A stretch of 22,113 bases of DNA from Candidatus Moraniibacteriota bacterium (GCA_003543115.1 DPJH01000049.1:1-22113); one strand, 5' to 3'; positions 1 to 8,360 are shown, numbered from the stretch's first letter. Numbers and translations are program-made. Notes: generated by a model from the letters alone, not told the origin.

Positions 1-12
1 CACCTTTTATAA

Positions 13-41
13 TTGGATTTTTATTTTTTCCAAAATATAGT
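13..41 (+). promoter_or_regulatory. Putative sigma-70-type promoter of the first gene
   Basis: TTGGAT at 13-18 is followed after 17 bp by TATAGT at 36-41. This would start transcription about 30 nt before the ATG at 79. The spacing is ideal but both boxes are imperfect. Confidence 0.45.
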
Positions 42-78
42 ATCATGCATAGGAAGAGAATCTGTCTAACAAAAAACT

Positions 79-813
79 ATGAAGAAAAAGAAATTCAAAA
101 TACTGTTGATTAATTTGAGCTATTGCATCGGGGTTAATGGTTTTTTTTGGCAATATATCGCTAAATTCCATCGCTATATCTTCCTTCCTAAGATTGTGGA
201 AAGGCGGATTTTACAAAAACTGAAAGACATTATCGCTAAAGAAAATCCGGATATGATCTGTTTGGTTGAAATCAAAAAAGGCAAACAAATCAAAGCTCTC
301 ATCGATGAGGAATATTCTTTCTATGATGTAAAAACAAAATATGGAGAAAGAAGCTTTCTGCGAAAAACTCCTTTTTTCTACAACAAAGGCAACGCCTTCA
401 TAGCTAAAGAAGACTTTTTGTTTAAATTGCATTATCTTAAAAGCGGAACAAAGAAACTGGTCTATGAAATTATTTTGCCCAATAAGGTCAGTTTGCTTCT
501 GGCTCATTTTTCTTTGAATAAGCGTGCCAGAAAAAAACAGTTTGAAGCGATAGGAAAACTGGATTTGGAGAACAAGAAAAAAATCATCTGTGGCGATTTC
601 AATATTTTCAAAGGCTTCACGGAACTTGAAGCTCTTCTGGAAAAATCCGATCTGAAAATCATCGATTCCAGCCCGACTTTTCCGGCTTATAAGCCATCAA
701 AGTTCTTGGATTTATTTCTTTGTACGAAAAGCATCCAAGCAAAAGTCAGAGTGCTTGATGATCAGATATCGGATCACCTGCCGGCAATATTGGAAATTCC
801 TTTGGAAAAATAG
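79..813 (+). CDS. Endonuclease/exonuclease/phosphatase family protein
   Basis: This 244-residue protein has the metal-dependent phosphoesterase fold shared by DNase I, exonuclease III and inositol phosphatases. The motifs appear in the expected order: a metal-binding Glu64 (residues CLVE), His143 in LAHFS, Asp173 and Asn175 in GDFN, Asp211 in LDLF, and the closing SDHLP with Asp232-His233. The catalytic set therefore looks complete. The substrate cannot be read from the sequence and could be nucleic acid or a phospholipid or sugar phosphate. The lysine-rich N-terminus with a short hydrophobic stretch is not a convincing signal peptide. A possible promoter lies at 13-41 and rplI follows after about 80 bp with its own promoter, so this gene is probably transcribed alone. 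Confidence 0.85.
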   Translation: MKKKKFKILLINLSYCIGVNGFFWQYIAKFHRYIFLPKIVERRILQKLKDIIAKENPDMICLVEIKKGKQIKALIDEEYSFYDVKTKYGERSFLRKTPFFYNKGNAFIAKEDFLFKLHYLKSGTKKLVYEIILPNKVSLLLAHFSLNKRARKKQFEAIGKLDLENKKKIICGDFNIFKGFTELEALLEKSDLKIIDSSPTFPAYKPSKFLDLFLCTKSIQAKVRVLDDQISDHLPAILEIPLEK

Positions 814-839
814 CCAATTTTGCGTTTTTTTGCGATAAC

Positions 840-868
840 TTGTCATACATTTTCTTTTTTGTTACAAT
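840..868 (+). promoter_or_regulatory. Promoter of rplI
   Basis: TTGTCA (840-845) and TACAAT (863-868) are separated by 17 bp and lie 27 bp before the rplI ATG. A second -10-like TATAAA at 886-891 sits too close to the start codon to give a full-length message. Confidence 0.65.
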
Positions 869-895
869 GAGATATATAAATTTGGTATAAAATTC

Positions 896-1336
896 ATGAA
901 AGTCATATTACTTCAAGATGTTAAAGGACTCGGTAGAAAGGGCGACCTCAAAGAGGTGGCTGAAGGCTATGCCAGGAATTTCCTGCTTTCTAGAAAGTTA
1001 GCGGAAATTGCGAATGCCGGATCTGTGAAAAAAATTACGGACATCAAAAGCAAACAAAAAGAAAAAGATCAGATGGATTTGGAAAAAACCCAGGCTTTGG
1101 CTGATTCGATTGAAGGCAGGTCAGTTACGATCCTAATGAAAGAAAAAAATGGCAAATTATTTGGATCTGTGCATTCTAAGGAGATATCCAACGCCATGAA
1201 AAAGGAAGGAATTCTAGTCTCAGAAAAGGCAATTGCACTGGAAAATCCCATAAAAGAATTGGGCGAATATGAGGTTCCCGTTAAATTAGATCATTCTATT
1301 GAGACCAGCATTGCCGTGATTGTAGAAAGCGCTTAA
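896..1336 (+). CDS. rplI: 50S ribosomal protein L9
   Basis: Ribosomal protein L9 binds 23S rRNA near the L1 stalk and helps maintain reading frame. The N-terminal rRNA-binding domain is diagnostic: it begins MKVILLQDV, then GLGRKGD, and contains EGYARNFLLSRK at about residues 22-34. A long connecting helix (about 45-75) and a C-terminal domain complete a protein of 146 residues, the usual family length of about 148. There is no clear Shine-Dalgarno sequence before the ATG. The gene is flanked by its own promoter and a hairpin terminator at 1357-1381, so it looks monocistronic and is not in the rpsF-ssb-rpsR-rplI operon common in other bacteria. Confidence 0.97.
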   Translation: MKVILLQDVKGLGRKGDLKEVAEGYARNFLLSRKLAEIANAGSVKKITDIKSKQKEKDQMDLEKTQALADSIEGRSVTILMKEKNGKLFGSVHSKEISNAMKKEGILVSEKAIALENPIKELGEYEVPVKLDHSIETSIAVIVESA

Positions 1337-1356
1337 AGGATTTTTGAAAACCAAAC

Positions 1357-1381
1357 AAAGTCGCAGGGGAGGCGGCTTTTT
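1357..1381 (+). terminator. Rho-independent terminator after rplI
   Basis: AAAGTCGC (1357-1364) pairs with GCGGCTTT (1372-1379) in an 8-bp stem containing one G-T pair. The loop is 7 nt and the stem runs into a T-tract. Confidence 0.75.
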
Positions 1382-1446
1382 GTGTATATTCTATAAATGA
1401 TCTTTATAGGGTTGGATAGGTTATAAATTTTTTAAAATAAGAATTT

Positions 1447-1495
1447 GAATTCGTACGTTAGTCCGCTATGGCGGATGTGTATAAGTTCATAATTC
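1447..1495. repeat. Imperfect palindromic element upstream of pyrG
   Basis: GAATT (1447-1451) pairs with AATTC (1491-1495), GTAC (1453-1456) with GTAT (1479-1482), and TCCGC (1462-1466) with GCGGA (1471-1475) around a TATG loop. Together they form a long imperfect hairpin in the gap between the rplI terminator and pyrG. It lacks a T-run and looks more like a REP-type palindromic repeat or a 5' leader structure than a terminator. Confidence 0.5.
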
Positions 1496-1507
1496 GAAAA
1501 GAATTTC

Positions 1508-3151
1508 ATGAAGAACAGAAAATACATCTTTGTCGTGGGAGGAGTCATGAGCGGGGTAGGAAAGGGAATTACCACTTCCTCCATAGGAGCTATTTTAAAA
1601 GCAAGAGGGTTTAGCGTGACAGCTCTTAAAATTGATCCGTATATTAATGTTGATGCCGGCACCATGAACCCTACCGAACATGGAGAAGTTTTTGTTCTCG
1701 ACTCAGGACTAGAAACTGACCAGGATATGGGAAATTATGAAAGATTCCTGGATGTGACCCTCCCGCCGGAAAATTATATGACTACGGGCAGTATTTACGA
1801 ATCAGTCATTCACAAAGAGAGAGATTTGAAATATAAGGGAAAGTGCGTGGAGGTTGTTCCTCATATTCCGTTGGAAGTGATTGAAAGGATTGAAAAAGCA
1901 TCGGAAAAAGCCAAATCAGACATCACGCTAATTGAAATCGGAGGGACGGTCGGGGAATATCAAAACATTCTTTTCCTTGAAGCGGCTCGTATGATGCGCA
2001 TCAAGCATCCTGACGATGTGATAGTGGTTATGGTCAGCTATCTACCTCTTCCTTCCAAGGTGGGCGAAATGAAAACCAAGCCGACCCAGTATGCGGTGCG
2101 TACCTTGAACAGCGCTGGGATCCAGCCGGATTTCATTATTGCCAGAGCTGAGACTTATCTTGATCAAAGGCGCAAGGAAAAGATCGCTATGTTTTGCAAT
2201 ATTCCGGAACGAGATGTTATTTCTGCTCCAGACATCGAGAGTATTTATGAAGTGCCGATTAATTTTGAACGGGATGATTTCAGCCGTTTGATCCTAAAGA
2301 AATTGAAGTTAAAATACAACAAAACCGACTTGAAAAAATGGTATGACTTGGTGGATAAAATAAAAAATCCCAAGCGAACAGTGAAGATAGGAATTGTTGG
2401 AAAATATTTCGATACGGGAGATTTTGTTTTGTCCGATGCCTATATCAGCGTTATTGAAGCGGTCAAACACGCAGCCTATTTCAATCAAGTTAAGCCGGAA
2501 ATCGACTGGATAAGCAGTGAGATCTATGAAAAAGATCCGGAGAAATTAGAAAATCTCCGCCAATATGACGGTGTGGTTATTCCGGGAGGTTTTGGTTCCA
2601 GAGGGATTGAAGGAAAAATTTCAGTCATTGAGTTTTTGCGCAAAGAAAAGATTCCTTTTCTGGGATTGTGCTATGGAATGCAGCTGGCTGTTATTGAATT
2701 TACTCGCAATGTTTTAGGCAAAAAAGATGCTAATTCTACCGAAGTGAATCGCAATACGAAAAACCCGGTAGTTGATATTATTCCAGAGCAAAAAAAGAAT
2801 TTGGAAGACGGAAACTATGGAGCCACAATGAGACTGGGCTCATATCCGGCCATCATCAAAAAAGGAAGTCTGGCTAATAAAGCGTACAAATCACTCAAAA
2901 CAAATGAGCGACATCGGCATAGGTGGGAAGTTAACTTTGATTACATCGAAGAATTGGAAAAAGCCGGATTGGTCTTTTCCGGAAAATCACCGGACGGAAA
3001 ATTGATGGAAATAACCGAGCTGCCTCAATCAGAGCATCCTTTTTTCCTGGGAACTCAATTTCATCCGGAACTGAAAACCAACCCTTCTAAGGGACATCCT
3101 ATTTTCAATGAATTTATCAAAGCTAGCGCAGGAAATAGCTCTAGAAAATAA
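1508..3151 (+). CDS. pyrG: CTP synthase (glutamine-hydrolysing)
   Basis: CTP synthase converts UTP to CTP using ATP and ammonia released from glutamine, the last step of pyrimidine nucleotide synthesis. The N-terminal amidoligase domain (about 1-270) carries the P-loop GGVMSGVGKG at 11-20, and IGGTVGE at 144-150 in the metal-binding region. The C-terminal class I glutamine amidotransferase domain (about 290-540) has PGGFGSRG at 359-366, the nucleophile Cys388 in GLCYG, and His519 with Glu521 in FHPEL. At 547 residues it is full length. A terminator follows at 3172-3205. With the UMP kinase at 8361, the window holds two steps from UMP to CTP. Confidence 0.98.
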   Translation: MKNRKYIFVVGGVMSGVGKGITTSSIGAILKARGFSVTALKIDPYINVDAGTMNPTEHGEVFVLDSGLETDQDMGNYERFLDVTLPPENYMTTGSIYESVIHKERDLKYKGKCVEVVPHIPLEVIERIEKASEKAKSDITLIEIGGTVGEYQNILFLEAARMMRIKHPDDVIVVMVSYLPLPSKVGEMKTKPTQYAVRTLNSAGIQPDFIIARAETYLDQRRKEKIAMFCNIPERDVISAPDIESIYEVPINFERDDFSRLILKKLKLKYNKTDLKKWYDLVDKIKNPKRTVKIGIVGKYFDTGDFVLSDAYISVIEAVKHAAYFNQVKPEIDWISSEIYEKDPEKLENLRQYDGVVIPGGFGSRGIEGKISVIEFLRKEKIPFLGLCYGMQLAVIEFTRNVLGKKDANSTEVNRNTKNPVVDIIPEQKKNLEDGNYGATMRLGSYPAIIKKGSLANKAYKSLKTNERHRHRWEVNFDYIEELEKAGLVFSGKSPDGKLMEITELPQSEHPFFLGTQFHPELKTNPSKGHPIFNEFIKASAGNSSRK

Positions 3152-3171
3152 ACCGACGTTTGATTTCACGC

Positions 3172-3205
3172 AAAAACAGGAAAGAATTTCTTTTTCCTGT
3201 TTTTT
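3172..3205 (+). terminator. Rho-independent terminator after pyrG
   Basis: AAAAACAGGAAA (3172-3183) pairs with the complementary 3193-3204 in a 12-bp stem, with a 9-nt loop and a T-run at the 3' edge. The A-tract on the 5' side could let it work in both directions. Confidence 0.8.
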
Positions 3206-3233
3206 ATTTAAGAGCTGATTTCTTTAAATTTTG

Positions 3234-3252
3234 AAAATGTGGTATAATATCA
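3234..3252 (+). promoter_or_regulatory. Extended -10 promoter of the GH130 operon
   Basis: TGTGGTATAAT contains TATAAT at 3243-3248 with an upstream TG. The -35 region is poor. The 19-nt segment 3234-3252 is nearly identical (two mismatches) to 7778-7796. Transcription would give a leader of about 50 nt before the ATG at 3306. Confidence 0.6.
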
Positions 3253-3305
3253 CAGAACAGCGGATGAAAATATTTCTACCAAGGCCATAAAAAACAAAAA
3301 ATACT

Positions 3306-5342
3306 ATGCTCAAAAAATTTGCTAATTTCTTTCGTAAAAATTCCTCTTTGGAAAAAGAAGAAGAGACGGCTGAGATCCTTTGGGAAAGCCAGTCAAGGAA
3401 AATTGATGCGGCAGTGCCAAGAAGAAGAGCTCTTTGGTCGCAGCAAAAAAACGGAAAAACAAATATTAAAAAAGACTTGCGCCCGAGAGAAACGGAGCCT
3501 GACGAAGATAAGCATCCTCGCCGGTATTTAAAAATATTTGCTTTCAATCAAAGCTTGCACGTTTTATTTGAGAGAAATAGGCAGTTTTTTGTTAAAAGTT
3601 TGGATGACAACGGGCCTTTCAAGGAAGAAAAAAAGATTGTTATTGTCAATAGCTTCGGCTATGATGTTTTTTTGGAAAGCTTTTCCAATGTAAACATAGG
3701 CCAAATCAATGACAAACTGGTGCTGAATTACCAAAGAGACACCGAAAACGACAGAGTAACTGCTTTTGCAAACTCTTTGAGCGATTTGATTTTCCAAGAA
3801 AATTGCACAACGAAAACTATCAAACATAAACTTATTTTTGCCCAGAAAAATACTTATCAAGGAAAATATACGGCGTATACCGGGGAAAATTTTATTTATT
3901 TTGCCACCGCTAATTCTCTTAAGAGTTGGGAAATCCAAAAAGAATACATCCTCACTCCCAGGCAGAAATTTTTTGATCACAACGGCTTAAAAATGATTGA
4001 AGCCATAAATCTTAAAGAAGGAATCTTTCTTCTCTATGAATCGTCCTTTGTTCAAGACGGACGTTTTTATTTGCAAATTGGCGGAGCTTTATTTGAGGAA
4101 AAAAATCCGAATAAACTTATCTGGAGATCAGACAGGCATATTTGGGAACAAAGCTTTCCATTGAAAGAAATCAAGGAATCCCATCCAATAGGAGCTTCTT
4201 GGAAGAATAAAAATATTTTTGTCTATTATGTTGTTAACGGCGAGCTAATGACTGTTGATTTTACGATTCCCAATTTTCATGCTGAAAAAAACAGGAGAGT
4301 CATTATTGAACGCCATAAAAAAAATCCTATCATGGTTCCCAACCCGAAAAATAAATGGGAAAGCAAAGCGGTTTTCAATGCCGCTGCCATCCATGCTGAA
4401 GGAAAATTCCATCTGATATACCGTGCAATAGGAGAGGATAATGTCTCCGCCTTGGGATATGCTTGTAGTGAGGATGGTTTTGATTTTGACATGCGTCTTG
4501 GCTTCCCAGTCTACGTTCCTCGAGAAAAATTTGAAGGAGTGCATGGAAAGAAATATGTTCCACTATGCACTGATAAAGCGGTTTATGAGTCAGGAGGTGG
4601 ATGTTGCGGCGGGTGCGAAGATCCACGCATTACAAAAGTGGACGACGTGATTTATATGACCTACGTAGCCTACAATGGACATGATGTTCCAGGCGTAGCC
4701 ATTACATCCATTAAATACGAGGACTTTATTAATCATCGCTGGAACTGGAACAAGACAAGACTCATTTCCAAACCGGGACAGATCCAAAAAAATTGGGTGC
4801 TTTTCCCCGAAAAAATCAATGGAAAATTTGCTATTATTCATGGCTTGAGTCCAAAGGTCCATATTGAATATATTGACAGCTTTGAAGATTTTGATGGTGA
4901 GAATTATATCAACAGTCTTCCTTCGGCACATGGAAAAGGCTATCAGGATCCGGATAGGCAAAATCATTGGGATAATATCGTACGAGGAACAGGAGCTCCA
5001 CCGATCAGGACTAAATATGGCTGGCTAGTTTTCTACCATGCTATGGATAAGAATGATCCTAACCGCTATAAGATAGGAGCAATGATTTTGGATCATCATA
5101 ACCCGGAAAAAATTCTCTATCGTTCGCGCGTGCCTATTTTGGAACCGGATGAACATTATGAAAATGAAGGCATGAAAGCCGGCGTGGTGTATGTTTGCGG
5201 CGCTGTGATCAAGGACGATATGCTGCATATATATTACGGAGGAGCGGATATGGTAATGTGCGTTGCCAGCTCTAAGTTGGATGATTTTTTGGAAAAGCTT
5301 GTCGGCGACAAAAGAACAATCATGGAAAAAATAAATATATAA
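3306..5342 (+). CDS. GH130-family protein: degenerate N-terminal propeller plus intact C-terminal GH130 domain
   Basis: GH130 enzymes are five-bladed beta-propellers that phosphorolyse or hydrolyse beta-mannosides and related oligosaccharides. The C-terminal half (about 338-665) has NPIM at 340-343, Arg373 in IYRA, the signature GCEDPRI at 436-442 with the catalytic Asp439, Lys503 in FPEK and His578 in FYH, so it looks active. Residues about 70-325 have propeller-like strands and GH130-like late blades (GGALFEEKNPNK at 259-270, then IFVYY), but no EDPR motif. This suggests a decayed second propeller. The charged N-terminus (1-70) has no signal peptide, so the protein should be cytoplasmic. 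It is 31 bp upstream of another GH130 gene, almost certainly in one operon. The exact sugar substrate cannot be told from the sequence. Confidence 0.88.
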   Translation: MLKKFANFFRKNSSLEKEEETAEILWESQSRKIDAAVPRRRALWSQQKNGKTNIKKDLRPRETEPDEDKHPRRYLKIFAFNQSLHVLFERNRQFFVKSLDDNGPFKEEKKIVIVNSFGYDVFLESFSNVNIGQINDKLVLNYQRDTENDRVTAFANSLSDLIFQENCTTKTIKHKLIFAQKNTYQGKYTAYTGENFIYFATANSLKSWEIQKEYILTPRQKFFDHNGLKMIEAINLKEGIFLLYESSFVQDGRFYLQIGGALFEEKNPNKLIWRSDRHIWEQSFPLKEIKESHPIGASWKNKNIFVYYVVNGELMTVDFTIPNFHAEKNRRVIIERHKKNPIMVPNPKNKWESKAVFNAAAIHAEGKFHLIYRAIGEDNVSALGYACSEDGFDFDMRLGFPVYVPREKFEGVHGKKYVPLCTDKAVYESGGGCCGGCEDPRITKVDDVIYMTYVAYNGHDVPGVAITSIKYEDFINHRWNWNKTRLISKPGQIQKNWVLFPEKINGKFAIIHGLSPKVHIEYIDSFEDFDGENYINSLPSAHGKGYQDPDRQNHWDNIVRGTGAPPIRTKYGWLVFYHAMDKNDPNRYKIGAMILDHHNPEKILYRSRVPILEPDEHYENEGMKAGVVYVCGAVIKDDMLHIYYGGADMVMCVASSKLDDFLEKLVGDKRTIMEKINI

Positions 5343-5373
5343 TCAGAAAAATAATTAGGTTAATATCTCAAAT

Positions 5374-7272
5374 ATGTTTCATGTGAAAAGATCCGCTCAT
5401 AATCCGATTCTTGCTCCTATTATTGAAAACCCTTGGGAAAATTCAGCGGTGTTTAATTGGTGTCCGGTGAAAAAGGGGACAGGAATTGAGGTGGTCTACC
5501 GCGCAATTGCGGAGAAGAAAAATGTGGGTGGCTTCAATATCAACCTTTCTGTTATAGGGCATGCGGAATCCTTGGATGGTATAAATTTTGAAAATCGCAA
5601 AGAATTGATCATACCGGAAATGGAATGGGAAAAATTTGGCTGTGAAGATCCTCGCATCACCAAAATTGACGGAAAATATTATATTTTTTATACAGCTCTT
5701 TCCGGTTATCCTTTTTCAGCAGAAAACATAAAAGTGGCCTTGGCCACCTCGAAAGATTTGAAAAAAATCGATAAGAAGCATCTAGTGACGCCTTTTAATG
5801 CCAAGGCCATGTCTCTCTTTCCTGAGAAAGTAAATGGAAAATTCACGGCTGTTCTTACTGTCAACACCGACAATCCGCCTTCAAAAATTTGCATAGTCCA
5901 GTTTGAAAAAGAATCCGATATGTGGTCTGAAAAATATTGGGAAAAATTCTATGGAGAAATGGGTAATCATGTCATCAGCTTGAAACGAAATGATACGGAT
6001 CATGTGGAAATCGGAGCTCCTCCGGTAAAAACAAAAGACGGTTGGCTGTTTGTCTATTGCCACATTCAAAATTATTTTACCGATAAAAAAGTTTTTGGAA
6101 TCGAAGCTTTTTTGACTGATCTTGAGGACCCTAAGAAAATAATCAAAAGAACTACGGAAGCTTTTCTGATTCCGGAAGCCAGTTATGAATTGCATGGACA
6201 AGTGGATAATATCGTTTTTCCAAGCGGCGCGATGGTGATCGATAAAAAACTGAGAATTTTTTACGGAGCAGCTGATACTACATGCGCTTTTGCAGAAGTG
6301 GAACTGGATCTTCTTTTGAATGCCATGGACAAGGAAAGAAAAGCAAAAATTGTCAAAAGATACGAAAAAAATCCGATTCTTTCTCCTGATCCGAGCACCA
6401 AATGGAGAGCTAAGGCTATTTTCAATCCGGCTGCTATTGAACTGGAAGGCAATATTCATATTCTCTACCGAGCTATGTCGGATGATAATACGTCATACGT
6501 AGGATATGCATCGACAGAAGATGGATTTACGATAATTGAAAATTTACCGGATCCTGCTTATTGGCCAAGGATGTATTTTGAAAACAAGGGAATTCCGGGA
6601 GGCAATTCGGGATGTGAAGATCCGCGCATCGTGAAAGTAGGAGAGAAGATTTATATTTTTTATACGGCTTACAATGGAATCGATTCTCCAAAAGTGGCTA
6701 TCAGTTCAATTTCTATTAAAGATTTCCTGGACAAAAAATGGAATTGGACAGAGCCGATCATTGTTTCTCCGGAAAAAGAATGGGATAAGGATGCCTGCAT
6801 CATTCCTGAAAAGATCGGAGGAAAATATTTTATGATTCACCGTTTGGGATCAAGTATTTGCGCTGACTATATGGACTCTCTGGATTTTTCCAAAAAGAGA
6901 GTGCAAGAATATATAAAACTGATGTCTCCCAGAGAAGGGATGTGGGATTCTTTTCGTATCGGCCTTTCCACTCCCCCCATCAAAACTGAAAAAGGCTGGC
7001 TGCTTTTTTATCATGGGGTCAATAATGGGGTCTATAAACTAGGTGCTGCTATGCTTGATTTGAAAAATCCGGAAATTGTTTTGGCTCGCACCTCCTATAA
7101 CATTATGGAACCGGAAATGGAATATGAGCTTCATGGTCAAATCAGCAGTGTTGTTTTTCCCTGCGGAACAGTTGTGCGAGAGGGAGTGATTTTTATCTAC
7201 TACGGAGGAGCGGACAGTGTGTTGGGAGTGGCTACGGTGAAATTGGATGATGTTTTGAAAATGCTTGCCTAA
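5374..7272 (+). CDS. Tandem two-domain GH130 glycoside phosphorylase/hydrolase
   Basis: This 632-residue protein consists of two complete GH130 propellers. Domain 1 (about 8-315) has NPIL at 10-13, Arg43 in VYRA, GCEDPRI at 89-95 (Asp92), Lys152 in FPEK and His230. Domain 2 (about 330-630) has NPIL at 333-336, Arg366 in LYRA, GCEDPRI at 413-419 (Asp416), Lys480 in IPEK and His547 in FYH. Both sites keep the proposed acid Asp and the Arg/Lys/His set. Family members of about 300-350 residues have one propeller, so this is an internal duplication or fusion. There is no signal peptide, so the site of action is likely cytoplasmic, on imported or stored mannose-type oligosaccharides (inference). 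The operon ends at the strong hairpin 7281-7320. Confidence 0.9.
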   Translation: MFHVKRSAHNPILAPIIENPWENSAVFNWCPVKKGTGIEVVYRAIAEKKNVGGFNINLSVIGHAESLDGINFENRKELIIPEMEWEKFGCEDPRITKIDGKYYIFYTALSGYPFSAENIKVALATSKDLKKIDKKHLVTPFNAKAMSLFPEKVNGKFTAVLTVNTDNPPSKICIVQFEKESDMWSEKYWEKFYGEMGNHVISLKRNDTDHVEIGAPPVKTKDGWLFVYCHIQNYFTDKKVFGIEAFLTDLEDPKKIIKRTTEAFLIPEASYELHGQVDNIVFPSGAMVIDKKLRIFYGAADTTCAFAEVELDLLLNAMDKERKAKIVKRYEKNPILSPDPSTKWRAKAIFNPAAIELEGNIHILYRAMSDDNTSYVGYASTEDGFTIIENLPDPAYWPRMYFENKGIPGGNSGCEDPRIVKVGEKIYIFYTAYNGIDSPKVAISSISIKDFLDKKWNWTEPIIVSPEKEWDKDACIIPEKIGGKYFMIHRLGSSICADYMDSLDFSKKRVQEYIKLMSPREGMWDSFRIGLSTPPIKTEKGWLLFYHGVNNGVYKLGAAMLDLKNPEIVLARTSYNIMEPEMEYELHGQISSVVFPCGTVVREGVIFIYYGGADSVLGVATVKLDDVLKMLA

Positions 7273-7280
7273 AAATTATG

Positions 7281-7320
7281 AGAACAAAAAACATCCCGAT
7301 ATAGGGATGTTTTTTGTTCT
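7281..7320. terminator. Strong bidirectional terminator between the GH130 operon and rpmA
   Basis: A perfect 17-bp stem pairs 7281-7297 with 7304-7320 around the 6-nt loop GATATA. A run of six A on the left arm and six T on the right arm suits termination in both directions between convergent genes. Confidence 0.88.
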
Positions 7321-7330
7321 ATAGGCAAGA

Positions 7331-7678
7331 TTATTTTTTCTTTGTTTTCAATTTAGCTTTGCGTCCGTTTGGTTTGGGTGCCTTCTTTTCAGCCTGTTCC
7401 TCAGATTGTATTACTGAAACAAATCTCTTCTTTTCCAAATTTCCTGTGAAAGTCCGCACTTTTTTCTTAGCAAATGATACTATTCCGTCAATTACTGCAT
7501 ACAAAGTATCATCTTCCGCTCTTCTTACATTTTTGCCTGCTCTCCATTTTGTTCCTCTTTGGCGAATGATAATATTTCCAGCAGAGACTTTTTGATTGCC
7601 AAAGATTTTTACTCCCAGTCTTTTTGATATCGAATCACGACCCAGTTGGGTGGACCCGCCAGCTTTACGATGTGCCAT
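7331..7678 (-). CDS. rpmA: 50S ribosomal protein L27
   Basis: L27 contacts the tRNA acceptor ends at the peptidyl-transferase centre. The N-terminus MAHRKAGGST and the following GRDS, SKRLGVK, AGNIIIRQRGT and GKNV blocks are diagnostic. It starts directly with MAH and has no cleavable N-terminal extension of the Firmicutes type. At 115 residues it is longer than the usual 85-90 because of a lysine- and alanine-rich tail from about residue 92. It is not next to rplU (L21), its normal partner. It is convergent with the GH130 operon and shares that operon's terminator. No convincing promoter was found upstream. Confidence 0.97.
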   Translation of the reverse strand: MAHRKAGGSTQLGRDSISKRLGVKIFGNQKVSAGNIIIRQRGTKWRAGKNVRRAEDDTLYAVIDGIVSFAKKKVRTFTGNLEKKRFVSVIQSEEQAEKKAPKPNGRKAKLKTKKK

Positions 7679-7761
7679 ATTTTTCTATTTTATATAATTC
7701 TTAGATATGTGAATCATTTCGTCATGACATTTGTCCATCACCACACTGCCATAGACGATAA

Positions 7762-7849
7762 CGAATTTAATTATAGCAAAATATGGTATAATGTCAATAC
7801 ATCAATATTATCATAAGTGCCGAATGGTAATTATAGCAAAAGATACAAT
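7762..7849 (+). promoter_or_regulatory. Duplicated promoter-like segment upstream of the 7887 gene
   Basis: TAATTATAGCAAAA occurs twice, at 7768-7781 and 7828-7841, each preceded by CGAAT. Each copy is followed within 2-5 nt by a -10-like box: TATAAT at 7787-7792 (extended, TGGTATAAT) and TACAAT at 7844-7849. The two copies are 60 bp apart. They could be tandem promoters or a binding-site pair. Confidence 0.5.
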
Positions 7850-7886
7850 AGATATCTTTTTTAATTAATTTTATTCGCATATTATA

Positions 7887-8333
7887 ATGATGTTGGAAAA
7901 TTTTTTAAAATCTCTAAAAATCTTTTGTCTTAGTCACGAAGCAAAAATTGTGTTGGTTTTTGGCTTCATATTGATTTCAGCCATTTCATTTGAAATGGGC
8001 TATATCCAAGGTAAAAAGAACCAAAATAGCTCTGTTGTAATAGAAAAACCCTGTCAAAGCTCTAAAATTAGCCCAGAACAGGAAAATAGTGTTACAATGG
8101 AATCTAGCGGCCTAGAAGAGAAAAAAGAACCCCGAGAGAAAAATATAGCCTCTGGAAAAATTGCCACAACCACTGAGAACTGCGCTTTTGTAGGGAGTCG
8201 AAATTCCAATAAATTCTATCCTCCCGGCTGTTCATATGCCAAAAGGATAAAACCGGAAAATATTGTTTGTTTTCATTCTGCTGAAGAAGCGCTATTGCAA
8301 GGCAGAACTGAGAGCTCAGGATGCGCCAAATAG
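7887..8333 (+). CDS. Single-pass membrane protein with Ada-like Cys motif at the C-terminus
   Basis: This 148-residue protein has a short N-terminal segment, one membrane helix at about 20-40, a polar linker rich in Ser, Glu and Lys (about 45-95), and a conserved-looking C-terminal module. The module reads FVGSRNSNKFYPPGC, then AKRIKPENIV, then SAEEAL, ending at Cys146. This pattern resembles the small Ada-type metal-binding repeats seen at the C-termini of many exported CPR proteins, where a Tyr-Pro-Cys block and a late Cys pair bind metal. Only one late Cys is visible here, so metal binding is uncertain. The 28-bp gap to pyrH suggests co-transcription, with a further -10-like TATAAT at 8345-8350. 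The function is unknown. Confidence 0.75.
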   Translation: MMLENFLKSLKIFCLSHEAKIVLVFGFILISAISFEMGYIQGKKNQNSSVVIEKPCQSSKISPEQENSVTMESSGLEEKKEPREKNIASGKIATTTENCAFVGSRNSNKFYPPGCSYAKRIKPENIVCFHSAEEALLQGRTESSGCAK

Positions 8334-8360
8334 TTTATTAATTTTATAATCTCAAAAAGT

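Noticed and set aside
4245..4967. Several minus-strand frames of 70-125 codons inside the GH130 gene
   Set aside because: They lie opposite a strongly conserved coding sequence and have no features of their own.
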